The notes beneath the pieces were generated by a model, which was not told the origin of the DNA, ran no database searches, and saw nothing but the letters and a program-made list of their open reading frames with translations. A stretch of 31,632 bases of DNA from a virus. Shown here piece by piece: positions 23,772 through 29,863 of this stretch. Made by a program: the position numbers and the translations under genes. Each line of letters opens with the position of its first letter. The first letter of the stretch is position 1. The stretch is taken from positions 1 to 31,632 of IMG/VR virus record IMGVR_UViG_3300035389_000005. One strand, given 5' to 3'.

Positions 23772-24098
23772 TCATCGTGTTTGATTTGTTACAACATACC
23801 TCACTTGCTCAGCCATGAGATTAGCTGCAATTCTGTGAATGCCTGCGCTGTCTTCATATCTTTTGAACTCCAGGCGTCCATCAAGAGTAACAATTGCTCC
23901 CCTCGTCAGATACTTCGCATCCCTTTCGGCCTGTTTACCAAATGAGATTATTCGGAATATATCTGATTTTGGCTCATTCGGCTTCGGATATGTCCTGTCC
24001 ACTTCCAAGGTATACACTGCCAATGGTTTTCCTTCTGGTCCGTGTCTCAGATTCGGATCCGAGTCCAAACGCCCAGTCAAGGTGATTTTGTTATACAT
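23772..24098 (-). CDS. ssb: Single-stranded DNA-binding protein
   Basis: A 108-aa SSB with an OB fold: MYNKITLTGRLDSDPNLRHGPEGKPLAVYTLEVDR, the DIFRIISFGKQAERDAKYLTRGAIVTLDGRLEFKRYEDSAG core, and a C-terminal VRYVVTN strand. It lacks the flexible linker and acidic tip (DDDIPF-like) that normally recruits partners. It coats ssDNA during phage replication. The start overlaps the upstream HNH gene by 22 nt and has GAGGAGG as its ribosome site. Confidence 0.9.
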   Translation of the reverse strand: MYNKITLTGRLDSDPNLRHGPEGKPLAVYTLEVDRTYPKPNEPKSDIFRIISFGKQAERDAKYLTRGAIVTLDGRLEFKRYEDSAGIHRIAANLMAEQVRYVVTNQTR

Positions 24099-24421
24099 CC
24101 ACGGCCTCCTCTCTTCTTCATGATTAGTTCGTCGATCACTGGCCCGTATCGTTCCCGGCTCCAGTCTTCAAGGCGTTCCCTGGTTTTACGGCTGCGATGG
24201 GCTAGCTTATGGCATTCATCACAGAGGCAGAGCATGTTGTATAATTCGTTTACACGCTTACCGCCCATTCCTGCCGGGACGATGTGGTGGACCTCCACTG
24301 CCCGCTTGCCGCACAACTGACAGGTGTCCTCGTCACGTTCACTTGCCAGCTTATTCGCCTTGGTTAGGTTCATCCTGACCGCCCTCTTTAGCTTTGCGCT
24401 CCTTATATGCTCGAAGTGCAT
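24077..24421 (-). CDS. Second HNH endonuclease (early region)
   Basis: A 114-aa protein with a compact HNH: DTCQLCGKRAVEVHHIVPAGMGGKRVNELYNMLCLCDECHKLAH, with two CxxC zinc knuckles and the catalytic HH pair. A basic helical N-terminus (RSAKLKRAVRMNLTKANK) precedes it. The start is uncertain: ATG at 24421 has a distant AGGAGG, and Met-17 downstream is an alternative. It differs from the packaging HNH at 19223-19609. In the replication block it may serve recombination or act as a free-standing homing-type nuclease. Confidence 0.85.
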   Translation of the reverse strand: MHFEHIRSAKLKRAVRMNLTKANKLASERDEDTCQLCGKRAVEVHHIVPAGMGGKRVNELYNMLCLCDECHKLAHRSRKTRERLEDWSRERYGPVIDELIMKKRGGRGCITKSP

Positions 24422-24444
24422 CAATTATTTTCCACAGCCTCCTG

Positions 24445-24681
24445 TTAATCCTTGGCATGACCGCCATGATGACTGCATCTCGAAACGCTGCCAAAGCCTC
24501 GCCTGGGTCTTTTCTTTTTGGCATCTCTGATCCTCTCTTTCTCTTTTCTTTTCACGTCCCTCAGGAGCTCTTTGATTTCACTATGCATCGGCTCTTTCGT
24601 CTTCCAGCGGTAGCCCCTCAGGACATTCTCTAAGTACTTCACCTGGCGTGCCGTCAGCTTGATGTCATATTTCTTGTTCAT
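24445..24681 (-). CDS. Small basic phage protein
   Basis: A 78-aa highly basic protein (MNKKYDIKLTARQVKYLENVL at the start, then a Lys/Arg-rich helix KRKEKERIRDAKKKRPRRGF). The N-terminal TARQVKYLENVLRG pattern looks helical. The ribosome site is poor (GATAAG), so expression may depend on upstream translation. Two of its codon stretches carry the recurrent CTGAGG(G) octamer. Function unknown; nucleic-acid binding is plausible from charge alone. Confidence 0.6.
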   Translation of the reverse strand: MNKKYDIKLTARQVKYLENVLRGYRWKTKEPMHSEIKELLRDVKRKEKERIRDAKKKRPRRGFGSVSRCSHHGGHAKD

Positions 24682-24819
24682 CTTATCTGGCTCGCTTTCA
24701 TGTGATATACTTAATCAAATTGCTTGTGTCTCTGTGCGGGTCCGATCCCCGCGCTCCCCTCCTCATTCATTCCTGTGCTTGATTTTGTCTTGGCGGCTTC
24801 AGCTACAGGATTAATTCAA

Positions 24820-24850
24820 GCACTTGCAACTGATGTTTATCGTTATATAA
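24820..24850 (+). promoter_or_regulatory. Plus-strand promoter of the mini-transcript
   Basis: TTGCAA followed by a 16-bp spacer and TATAAA lies just upstream of the AAGGAGTG ribosome site and the ATG at 24865. The -35 is two bases off consensus. Confidence 0.45.
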
Positions 24851-24854
24851 AGGA

Positions 24855-24980
24855 GTGTGTTTCTATGAGCGATATTATTAAAGTCATCCTACTTGGCACA
24901 ACGGGGAGCTCCTTGGAGGACAGGGTTAATAACCAGTAGGATGGCACCAACTACTATGAGCCTTTTGAGGCTCTTTTTTT
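24855..24980 (+). ncRNA. Short structured transcript with 24-codon ORF
   Basis: A plus-strand unit opposite to all neighbouring early genes. An ATG at 24865 with AAGGAG opens a 24-aa frame (MSDIIKVILLGTTGSSLEDR...) ending at 24939. Most of that frame lies inside a strong fold: CATCCTACT (24885-24893) pairs with AGTAGGATG (24935-24943), and within it are CTCC/GGAG and GGTTA/TAACC hairpins. A clean terminator follows at 24958-24980. It could be a small regulatory RNA, a type I toxin-like peptide mRNA, or a leader peptide-type gene. The short hydrophobic run IIKVILLG is weak for a membrane toxin. No known RNA family recognised. Confidence 0.5.
24958..24980 (+). terminator. Intrinsic terminator of the mini-transcript
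   Basis: GAGCC and GGCTC form a 5-bp stem around TTTTGA and are followed by seven T on the plus strand. There is no T tract on the opposite strand, so it serves plus-strand transcription. Confidence 0.75.
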
Positions 24981-25062
24981 ATTCCATCCTCATATGCCAA
25001 TAATCCGAGCTGGTCTTTTGCCATCTGCATATAGTCTGGTTTGGTCGTTACCTCTTACTGTT

Positions 25063-25308
25063 TCACGCTCTCACCTTCTCCCACTCGCAGATATCAGCTC
25101 CTACACTTACGCATTTCATCCGGATGTCGAATACTCCACGCCTGATCTGTATCACTACTCCCGGTTCCAGGTCAGCCCTCGCCAGTTTCTTAAAGAAGTC
25201 CGCGTCCCTTTCCTTAGTCAGGATGTACATTACCGGCGCTCCAGATATCCCCTGGTGCAGTACGTGCTGTAGCTGAAGGTGGTTCTGGATCGTTGTCTGG
25301 CTACTCAC
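25063..25308 (-). CDS. Small phage protein, replication block
   Basis: An 81-aa protein starting at GTG (25308) with GGGAGGTGA upstream. The sequence (VMYILTKERDADFFKKLARA, VIQIRRGVFDIRMKCVSVGADICEWE) is mixed alpha/beta with no known motif. It is the last minus-strand gene before the 381-bp gap. Function unknown. Confidence 0.65.
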   Translation of the reverse strand: MSSQTTIQNHLQLQHVLHQGISGAPVMYILTKERDADFFKKLARADLEPGVVIQIRRGVFDIRMKCVSVGADICEWEKVRA

Positions 25309-25323
25309 TCCGACTCACCTCCC

Positions 25324-25605
25324 TCAGCTCGCTTCATCAAACATGGGTAGCAGCTTCCTTGCCTTTTCTGCATCGTCCCTCAGGGTCTTACCTCGATGAT
25401 CCAGTTCCTCAATGTAGTGCTCCCACTCTTTTCTGTTTCTTGCTATCCAGTATCCGTAGTTATATGTGCTACTGCTTGAGCATATCGGGTACCCTTCATC
25501 CCTCAGCTGCCTGATAGCAATTCTCACTTCCCGGTCCGGAGCGCCAGTTCTTCTGATCATCTCACTTCGGCTGATTCTTCTGTCTTTTGATAGCAGCTGC
25601 AGCAC
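25324..25605 (-). CDS. Winged-helix DNA-binding-like phage protein
   Basis: A 93-aa protein whose N-terminal half is a winged helix: LQLLSKDRRISRSEMIRRTGAPDREVRIAIRQLRDEGYPI followed by a wing-like SSSSTYNYGYWI. This arrangement is common in small phage regulators and replication accessory proteins. The start is a GTG at 25605 with no clear SD, overlapping the upstream gene by 44 nt, so it probably relies on coupling. Target unknown. Confidence 0.7.
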   Translation of the reverse strand: MLQLLSKDRRISRSEMIRRTGAPDREVRIAIRQLRDEGYPICSSSSTYNYGYWIARNRKEWEHYIEELDHRGKTLRDDAEKARKLLPMFDEAS

Positions 25606-25774
25606 TTTCTTTTTGATTTCTTAATTCATCCTTTTCACCTCTTCCGTTCTTACCACCTAGCAGAGGCTTCTTCGGTTTGTTCCCTTTCACCCCTAGGGCC
25701 CTGAGGGACGGGCTGGCATATTTCAGGTCCGGATTCAGGATTGCCGCCAGTAACGCATGCCAATTCTCTTTCAT
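25562..25774 (-). CDS. Small basic phage protein coupled to helicase loader
   Basis: A 70-aa protein (MKENWHALLAAILNPDLKYA, then a Lys-rich tail with PKKPLLGGKNGRGEKDEL). Its ATG overlaps the TGA of the helicase loader (ATGA) with GAGAAGG upstream. Family not recognised. Its C-terminal third overlaps the winged-helix gene in another frame. Confidence 0.6.
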   Translation of the reverse strand: MKENWHALLAAILNPDLKYASPSLRALGVKGNKPKKPLLGGKNGRGEKDELRNQKESAAAAIKRQKNQPK

Positions 25775-26568
25775 TCGTCCTTCTCCCCAAACAGCCGGTA
25801 GTTCTCGTTCTCATCATCAAACTCGATGGTGTTGTCCCCAGCCTGGCCGATTAACCTACCGCCGATAGCTTCATCGATGAATAGCAGCTTATCTAGGGTG
25901 AGCTCTGTTGTCACGATAGTCGGCTTACGGTTGTTATACCGATAGTTGATAATCGAGTAGACCATGCGCTTATGGAAGTCCCTCAGGTACAGCTTCCCAT
26001 CCCATTCCCTGTACCCGACCTTAAACAGGTCATCAATGATTAGTAGCTCCGCATTCTCAATACGACCTATCGCCATGTGCTCTTCATAGCTGCCTGGCTT
26101 TAATACTTCCAGCTGCTGGATCATCTGCGGATAGTCGATGAACATGATCTTTACACCACGCGCCTCAAGCTCAGTGGCTGTTGCCACCGCCAGGTGGGTC
26201 TTGCCGGTCCCTGAGTGTCCACAGATGACCAGATTCTCATCCTTGAATGTGTCGATGTATTTCTTTGCCTGCATCATGGCCAGCTTCTGGTCTTCAGAAT
26301 CTGCTTTGAAATTCTTCAGTGTCTTGTTCCGGAACAGATCCACGACACCATTCTTCTCTTTGGCCTGGGTTGCAATCTGGTTGTAGTAGCATTCGCAGAA
26401 TGTGACCACGTCGTAGCCGTTTTCATCCTTCTCGATGGTAGCTTCCAGATCCCTGCACTTCGGGCACTTGTAACGTCGTTCTTCAGGTCCTCCCTTATCG
26501 ATGATGCTCTGTTTGATCTCTTTCATCTTCTCCATGAGGTAACTATCAATCGCTCTTGCCTGGTTCAT
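25771..26568 (-). CDS. DnaC-like replicative helicase loader (AAA+)
   Basis: A 265-aa ATPase starting MNQARAIDSYLMEKM; this ATG has GAGGTGGAGCGG upstream, whereas the GTG three codons earlier does not. An N-terminal zinc site (KCPKCRDLEATI...TFCEC) precedes the AAA+ core with Walker A GHSGTGKTH (about 117-125), Walker B AELLIIDDLF (about 174-183), a sensor 1-like KPTIVTTEL, and a terminal GGRLIGQAG arginine-finger-like segment. It should load the host helicase at the phage origin. The gene overlaps the initiator gene by 23 nt. Confidence 0.9.
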   Translation of the reverse strand: MNQARAIDSYLMEKMKEIKQSIIDKGGPEERRYKCPKCRDLEATIEKDENGYDVVTFCECYYNQIATQAKEKNGVVDLFRNKTLKNFKADSEDQKLAMMQAKKYIDTFKDENLVICGHSGTGKTHLAVATATELEARGVKIMFIDYPQMIQQLEVLKPGSYEEHMAIGRIENAELLIIDDLFKVGYREWDGKLYLRDFHKRMVYSIINYRYNNRKPTIVTTELTLDKLLFIDEAIGGRLIGQAGDNTIEFDDENENYRLFGEKDE

Positions 26569-27361
26569 CCGCTCCACCTCTCGATTTCTTCAGCTTGGCT
26601 CTGTACCGTTCAGCCTGACGTTCCGCCCTAGCCTTGTCCGGATCCACCGGTGACACTTGACCGGATTTGTCAGCAACGGGACCCTTGTAGAACTCGTCCA
26701 GGAATTCCACATGCCGGGTGGTCCAGAATGTACTCTCATTCAGGATTCCGCGCCAAGGGTTCAACCGACAGTCTTCTGCGTAGCGATCAATGCAGCTGCG
26801 GATCTGCTCCTCGCCGTACAGCTCAATCAGCTTTGGCAGCTTCTTATCCCGTACCTTTTTGACTTTTCTCCCTGGGTAATTCTTTACGATATCCTGGAGA
26901 AGAAAATCACTATTCTTTTCCTTTCTTACCTTCTTATCTTTCTTACCTTCTTCTCTAGTTGTCAGGTCTTTGTCACCTCTTTGTCGGGTCTTTGTCACTA
27001 TCTTTGTCGGCTGTTCATCCTGTGACTGGTAAGAAGCCCAGTTTACAATGGTTATAAGCCTTCCTGTCTTTGTCGATTCGTTTGTCAAAAAATCGAAGTT
27101 TTCAAATCGTTTTAATGCCGTTCTTATATTGCGTATGCTCACGCCTGAGCCGGCATTCTTCGCTATATTATCTAAGCTGGTGACAAATTGCCCCGGCTTG
27201 GCGATGAATTTTTGGCCCTTCCATTCCCATTGTTTTTCATTAAAATTGGCCATTAAGAGTAGCGTGATGAGTATCACTTTTTGCTCGACTGTGGAACTCT
27301 CCCATATAGGTTTGGCGGCAAGTTCCCTGTGTATTTTGATGTACCCAACAGGATTGATCAT
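26546..27361 (-). CDS. Phage replication initiator (DnaD/RepO-like)
   Basis: A 271-aa protein. Residues about 5-110 form a winged-helix replisome-organiser domain: NPVGYIKIHRELAAKPIWESSTVEQKVILITLLLMANF, KPGQFVTSLDNIAKNAG, SIRNIRTALKRFENFDFLT, TIVNWASYQS. A charged linker (TREEGKKDKKVRKEKN) follows and then a helical C-terminal region ending in a lysine-rich tail. Phage proteins of this kind bind iterons in their own gene and recruit the helicase loader encoded next. Exactly such repeats are present at 26969-27074. The ATG overlaps the stop of a 26-codon leader ORF. Confidence 0.85.
   Translation of the reverse strand: MINPVGYIKIHRELAAKPIWESSTVEQKVILITLLLMANFNEKQWEWKGQKFIAKPGQFVTSLDNIAKNAGSGVSIRNIRTALKRFENFDFLTNESTKTGRLITIVNWASYQSQDEQPTKIVTKTRQRGDKDLTTREEGKKDKKVRKEKNSDFLLQDIVKNYPGRKVKKVRDKKLPKLIELYGEEQIRSCIDRYAEDCRLNPWRGILNESTFWTTRHVEFLDEFYKGPVADKSGQVSPVDPDKARAERQAERYRAKLKKSRGGADEPGKSD
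26969..27074. repeat. Iterons TCTTTGTC, candidate phage replication origin
   Basis: TCTTTGTC occurs at 26969, 26980, 26991, 27003 and 27067. The first four are 11-12 bp apart, one helical turn. They lie inside the initiator gene (encoding a TK/DK-rich linker), next to a polypyrimidine, T-rich stretch at about 26915-26960 that could melt. This matches the layout of lambda O-like and Firmicutes phage origins. Origin function is inferred. Confidence 0.65.
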
Positions 27362-27438
27362 TCCACCACCGCCCTTCGGTCCTCAGGCGCACGGGGAATG
27401 TTTTTTGTACTATGTATAGTATTACTGATTCTTTTCAT
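27358..27438 (-). CDS. 26-aa leader ORF coupled to the initiator gene
   Basis: ATG at 27438 with GAGGTAATTATAC upstream opens a frame starting MKRISNTIHSTKNIPRAP and ending at a TGA that overlaps the ATG of the initiator gene (ATGA). The basic peptide has no known family. Coupling could control initiator synthesis. It is possible that this is only chance, but the SD and the overlap argue for translation. Confidence 0.45.
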   Translation of the reverse strand: MKRISNTIHSTKNIPRAPEDRRAVVE

Positions 27439-27459
27439 GTATAATTACCTCGGAGTTTC

Positions 27460-27470
27460 GGGGGGGGGGG
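27460..27470. repeat. G11 homopolymer tract
   Basis: Eleven G in a row on the plus strand, in the intergenic region between the divergent initiator leader and the zinc-ribbon gene. It lies upstream of the leader ORF on the minus strand. Such tracts vary in length by slippage. No other long G tract is seen in the window. Confidence 0.6.
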
Positions 27471-27580
27471 ATTCTTGCAGTAGTTTTATTCTCTTCGTTT
27501 TTTTACTTAAAGCGAAAATTATATACCAGTGCTGCAATTTGCCCGTACAAGTGCAAAATCTTGTGAAAGGAGGAATTGAT

Positions 27581-27721
27581 ATGCCTAAAACTGGAGAACA
27601 ACCTGGTATCGGTATTTACAAGTGCACAAAGTGTGATGCCCCTAAAAATCTTGATGATGCTACCGATACATTGCCACCCTGCTCTGTATGTAACAACACA
27701 GAGTTCACTAAAATTGCTTAG
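27581..27721 (+). CDS. 46-aa zinc-ribbon protein
   Basis: ATG at 27581 follows AAAGGAGGAATTGAT. The product MPKTGEQPGIGIYKCTKCDA...DTLPPCSVCNNTEFTKIA has two CxxC knuckles and matches the small zinc-ribbon family with the 'GxYxCxxC...LPPCxxCxNTEF' pattern. A longer frame opens upstream, but the SD and family length fix this start. It is on the plus strand, convergent with the next gene; the two stop codons overlap (TTAG). Function unknown; it may be a moron-type gene. Confidence 0.85.
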   Translation: MPKTGEQPGIGIYKCTKCDAPKNLDDATDTLPPCSVCNNTEFTKIA

Positions 27722-28062
27722 TGCTTCTTGATGAAATCGATTATTGAGCTATCGGAATATCCAAAGGCCTTACCGCATACCCAGTGCTCAAAAAGACTTT
27801 GTGGTTTTTCTGGTAGTTCTTTAATTATTTCAATCATGATATCGTCTTTGAACATGTAGACCACTTTCCAATCCAGGCCATTCTGCTCAACATGTGATAG
27901 AAGGGTTTCTGATGCTACTAGTGATATAACCGCATCGACATAGCGTTTCTGGCAATTAATACATGCTACTGGTTTTATACCTGTTCTTACTAACTCACAA
28001 TAAGTAAGTGACTCATGCAACAAGTTCTGACTGATTCTAAACCCATTAAATTCAGCATCCAT
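27718..28062 (-). CDS. Hypothetical early phage protein
   Basis: A 114-aa protein (MDAEFNGFRISQNLLHESLTYCELV at the start). It has one CINC pair, and ends with a compact LFEHWVCGKAFGYSDSSIIDFIKKH, a pattern seen in small phage proteins of unknown role. The ribosome site is weak (GAAG close to the ATG). No known domain. It ends convergently against the zinc-ribbon gene. Confidence 0.65.
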   Translation of the reverse strand: MDAEFNGFRISQNLLHESLTYCELVRTGIKPVACINCQKRYVDAVISLVASETLLSHVEQNGLDWKVVYMFKDDIMIEIIKELPEKPQSLFEHWVCGKAFGYSDSSIIDFIKKH

Positions 28063-28084
28063 ATCTTCAGATATATATTGCCCC

Positions 28085-28276
28085 CTATATCCAGTTCCCC
28101 GGATGGATTACATCATCTACATCCAGCGACACTCCGGCCTGGTCCCTCAAGTGGTACCCTTTACGATAGAGAGCCCGGATATAGTCCTCAGTGGACTGAT
28201 CCTGTTCCAATCCTTTAGCCCGCCCCCTACATAGCCACACCTCATACTTACCCGTGTAGTACATGATTTTCGCCAT
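28085..28276 (-). CDS. Small hypothetical phage protein
   Basis: A 63-aa protein starting MAKIMYYTGKYEVWLCRG; this ATG follows GAGGAGGAAACTTTGT, whereas the longer frame has no SD. It overlaps the upstream gene by 29 nt. Sequence KGLEQDQSTEDYIRALYRKGYHLRDQAGVSL resembles a small alpha/beta phage protein; family not recognised. Confidence 0.7.
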   Translation of the reverse strand: MAKIMYYTGKYEVWLCRGRAKGLEQDQSTEDYIRALYRKGYHLRDQAGVSLDVDDVIHPGNWI

Positions 28277-28583
28277 ACAAAGTTTCCTCCTCAATATTAT
28301 CCGCGCGTACCTTCTTGATTGCCTTCTTGGTTTTACGCACTTCCTTTTCCACTTGCTCACTACAGAGTTGCCAAAAAGACAGACTCTCCAAATAACTTTC
28401 CTGCAAATCTATAGGTCCATCAGTAATTGTGTCTTCTGCAATCTCCTTTTTCATTTTGAGATCGCCATAAGTTTCCCGGCCCACAAACGGTGCGCCACCC
28501 ACGCCCTCAATCTTCAAGCATGCCATGTACCCGATACAGCAGCCTAGGGCTATTGCCAATAGCATTGTCGTTGTTTCAGTCAT
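28248..28583 (-). CDS. Small phage protein with N-terminal membrane segment
   Basis: A 111-aa protein with an N-terminal hydrophobic stretch (MLLAIALGCCIGYMACLKI, about residues 7-25) that could be a membrane anchor, followed by a charged, helical cytosolic part (KEVRKTKKAIKKVRADNIEEE). A strong SD (AGGGAGGTGGAGAT) precedes the ATG. Function unknown. Confidence 0.7.
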   Translation of the reverse strand: MTETTTMLLAIALGCCIGYMACLKIEGVGGAPFVGRETYGDLKMKKEIAEDTITDGPIDLQESYLESLSFWQLCSEQVEKEVRKTKKAIKKVRADNIEEETLYGENHVLHG

Positions 28584-28657
28584 ATCTCCACCTCCCTTTA
28601 CTAATTAAATAATTTGTAATATATTGTTTCTATACGCACCATGAAAGGAGTACCCTT

Positions 28658-28933
28658 ATGCTGGATAAGAAATCAAAACTAGTTTTGGTAGCACTACAAG
28701 ACATACCTAAAGAATGGGCAACTATGGAAGAGCTAAGTAGAGCGATACCAAAAGACAGCTATGAAAGCCTGTTCTCTTCAGACAAGAAAAGTCTAGGGAA
28801 AACCGTTCGTCACTTGGATGCCTCCGGCCTTGCAGAGTGTAAAATATATGCTCAAGATATCTTGCGTGTGAATTTGACATACGTTGGTGAAAACTACACT
28901 GAATTTAAATGGTACCAACGCAGAGATTTTTAA
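28658..28933 (+). CDS. Plus-strand small protein, winged-helix-like
   Basis: A 91-aa protein (MLDKKSKLVLVALQDIPKEWATMEELSRAIPK). LVALQDIPKEWATMEELSRAI...SLGKTVRHLDASGLAECKI has the helix spacing of a winged helix, followed by a beta-rich end (ILRVNLTYVGENYTEFKWY). A good SD (GAAAGGAGT) lies upstream. It sits on the opposite strand to its neighbours and looks like an independent insertion; it may be a regulator. Family not recognised. Confidence 0.7.
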   Translation: MLDKKSKLVLVALQDIPKEWATMEELSRAIPKDSYESLFSSDKKSLGKTVRHLDASGLAECKIYAQDILRVNLTYVGENYTEFKWYQRRDF

Positions 28934-28993
28934 TTGAGAGCATTGCCGTCCCCATTGGTATTTCTTTTGTAGTAGCCCTTTTGACAACTATTA

Positions 28994-29221
28994 TCATTTC
29001 ATAAATGCCAAGACTATATATGTTGTAGTTATCGCTGTAGTCACACTAACGATGATAGCCAAAACCAAGCGATACCAATGACAAGCTTCATCAAAAATCC
29101 CATCACATTTAAAGTGCGTTCCACATTGAGAACATTTCAACTGGCCAATTACAACTTCCGCGCCGCAGTTCGGGCACTTAAGCTGTCTGTGTTCTTTTTT
29201 TATATCACCATTCACTATCAT
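28994..29221 (-). CDS. Zinc-ribbon membrane protein
   Basis: A 75-aa protein with an N-terminal zinc ribbon (LKCPNCGAEVVIGQLKCSQCG, two CxxC) and a C-terminal transmembrane segment (YRLVLAIIVSVTTAITTTYIVLAFM). The ATG overlaps the stop of the upstream gene (TGATG) behind GAGGGGGTG; a GTG one codon earlier is the alternative. Domain order resembles small phage or host 'zinc-ribbon plus TM' proteins. Role unknown. Confidence 0.7.
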   Translation of the reverse strand: MIVNGDIKKEHRQLKCPNCGAEVVIGQLKCSQCGTHFKCDGIFDEACHWYRLVLAIIVSVTTAITTTYIVLAFMK

Positions 29222-29457
29222 CACCCCCTCTTCTCCCTCAGGTGCTTCTTATATGACTCACTCTCCGCATCACTGGTCAGCACTTCGGCTGACTTCCTTT
29301 TCATGTACCAATCAATGGCCTCTGTTGAATACAATCTCTTCCGGCCTATCTGCACATTTGGAATATGCTCCCACAGGCGCTGATAGTAGTATGCATTCTT
29401 GGTTACGCCCAGGTAGACAATTAAGGCATCCCTATCTATATATGTGCAATTTTCCAC
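29221..29457 (-). CDS. Excisionase-like/MerR-type small DNA-binding protein
   Basis: A 78-aa protein starting at GTG (29457) with AAAGAGGTGATTTATA upstream. The pattern YIDRDALIVYLGVTKNAYYYQRL...IPNVQIGRKRLYSTEAIDWYMKRK is a winged-helix HTH_17-type domain ('vtkn.yyq'...'kI..gRkrly...aid') typical of excisionases and small phage regulators. Being second from the Cro-like gene supports a control or excision role. Which of the two cannot be told. Confidence 0.7.
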   Translation of the reverse strand: MENCTYIDRDALIVYLGVTKNAYYYQRLWEHIPNVQIGRKRLYSTEAIDWYMKRKSAEVLTSDAESESYKKHLREKRG

Positions 29458-29487
29458 TATAAATCACCTCTTTGTTTTAAATTTCCA

Positions 29488-29709
29488 TCATTCGTGGGCA
29501 TAAAAAGTAGCCCCGAAGTCAAGTTCCATGACGTCTACTATCCGCAACATCTCTAAATATGTGAATGTTTCTGGCCTACGGTTCAGCTTTTCATAAAGCG
29601 TTCTTTTGGACATCCCAATTTCCCTCGCCAATCCTTCTAGATTGATATCCTTGTCAATCAATGCCTTACTGATAGCTTTCCGATCCAGCCTTACAATAGC
29701 GCTGCTCAT
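29488..29709 (-). CDS. Cro-like small XRE regulator
   Basis: A 73-aa protein with a central HTH: ALIDKDINLEGLAREIGMSKRTLYEKLNRRPETFTYLEMLRIV. It is the first gene of the leftward early operon, divergent from the CI-like repressor, the classical Cro position. ATG at 29709 follows GGGGGCGGAGTGAT. It should bind operators in the 29710-29863 switch region. Confidence 0.8.
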   Translation of the reverse strand: MSSAIVRLDRKAISKALIDKDINLEGLAREIGMSKRTLYEKLNRRPETFTYLEMLRIVDVMELDFGATFYAHE

Positions 29710-29753
29710 ATCACTCCGCCCCCTTTCGCGTGTAAATATATAACACTGTGTAC

Positions 29754-29782
29754 ATTCTAGTTGGATTTTTCCATCATGTCAA
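29754..29782 (-). promoter_or_regulatory. Early leftward promoter (cro side)
   Basis: Minus-strand TTGACA, 17-bp spacer, TAGAAT, about 45 nt upstream of the Cro-like start. Near-consensus; the -35 is perfect. AT-rich partial inverted repeats (GTGT...ACAC near 29730-29748) nearby may be operators. Confidence 0.8.
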
Positions 29783-29812
29783 CATATATTTGCGACATCT
29801 ATCCGTTATGTG

Positions 29813-29840
29813 TTGTAATTCTGCACATCATTGTTATAAT
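29813..29840 (+). promoter_or_regulatory. Lysogenic rightward promoter (repressor-integrase)
   Basis: TTGTAA, 16-bp spacer, and a perfect TATAAT on the plus strand, about 24 nt before the repressor ATG at 29864. Confidence 0.7.
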
Positions 29841-29863
29841 TAAGCTCATAGGGAGGTGACACT

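Larger units (their letters stand above)
24682..25062. other. 381-bp gap in minus-strand genes, holds a plus-strand mini-unit
   Basis: No credible minus-strand gene is seen here. The left part (24736-24760) contains a T-arm-like hairpin, GCGGG/CCCGC around TCCGATC. The right part carries a plus-strand promoter, a 24-codon ORF in structured sequence, and a plus-strand terminator, listed separately. The rest (about 24981-25062) shows nothing I can name. Confidence 0.6.

Noticed and set aside
24685-24760. Complete phage tRNA gene
   Set aside because: Only a T-arm-like hairpin is present; no 5' acceptor strand, D-arm or anticodon arm lies within 75 nt upstream.
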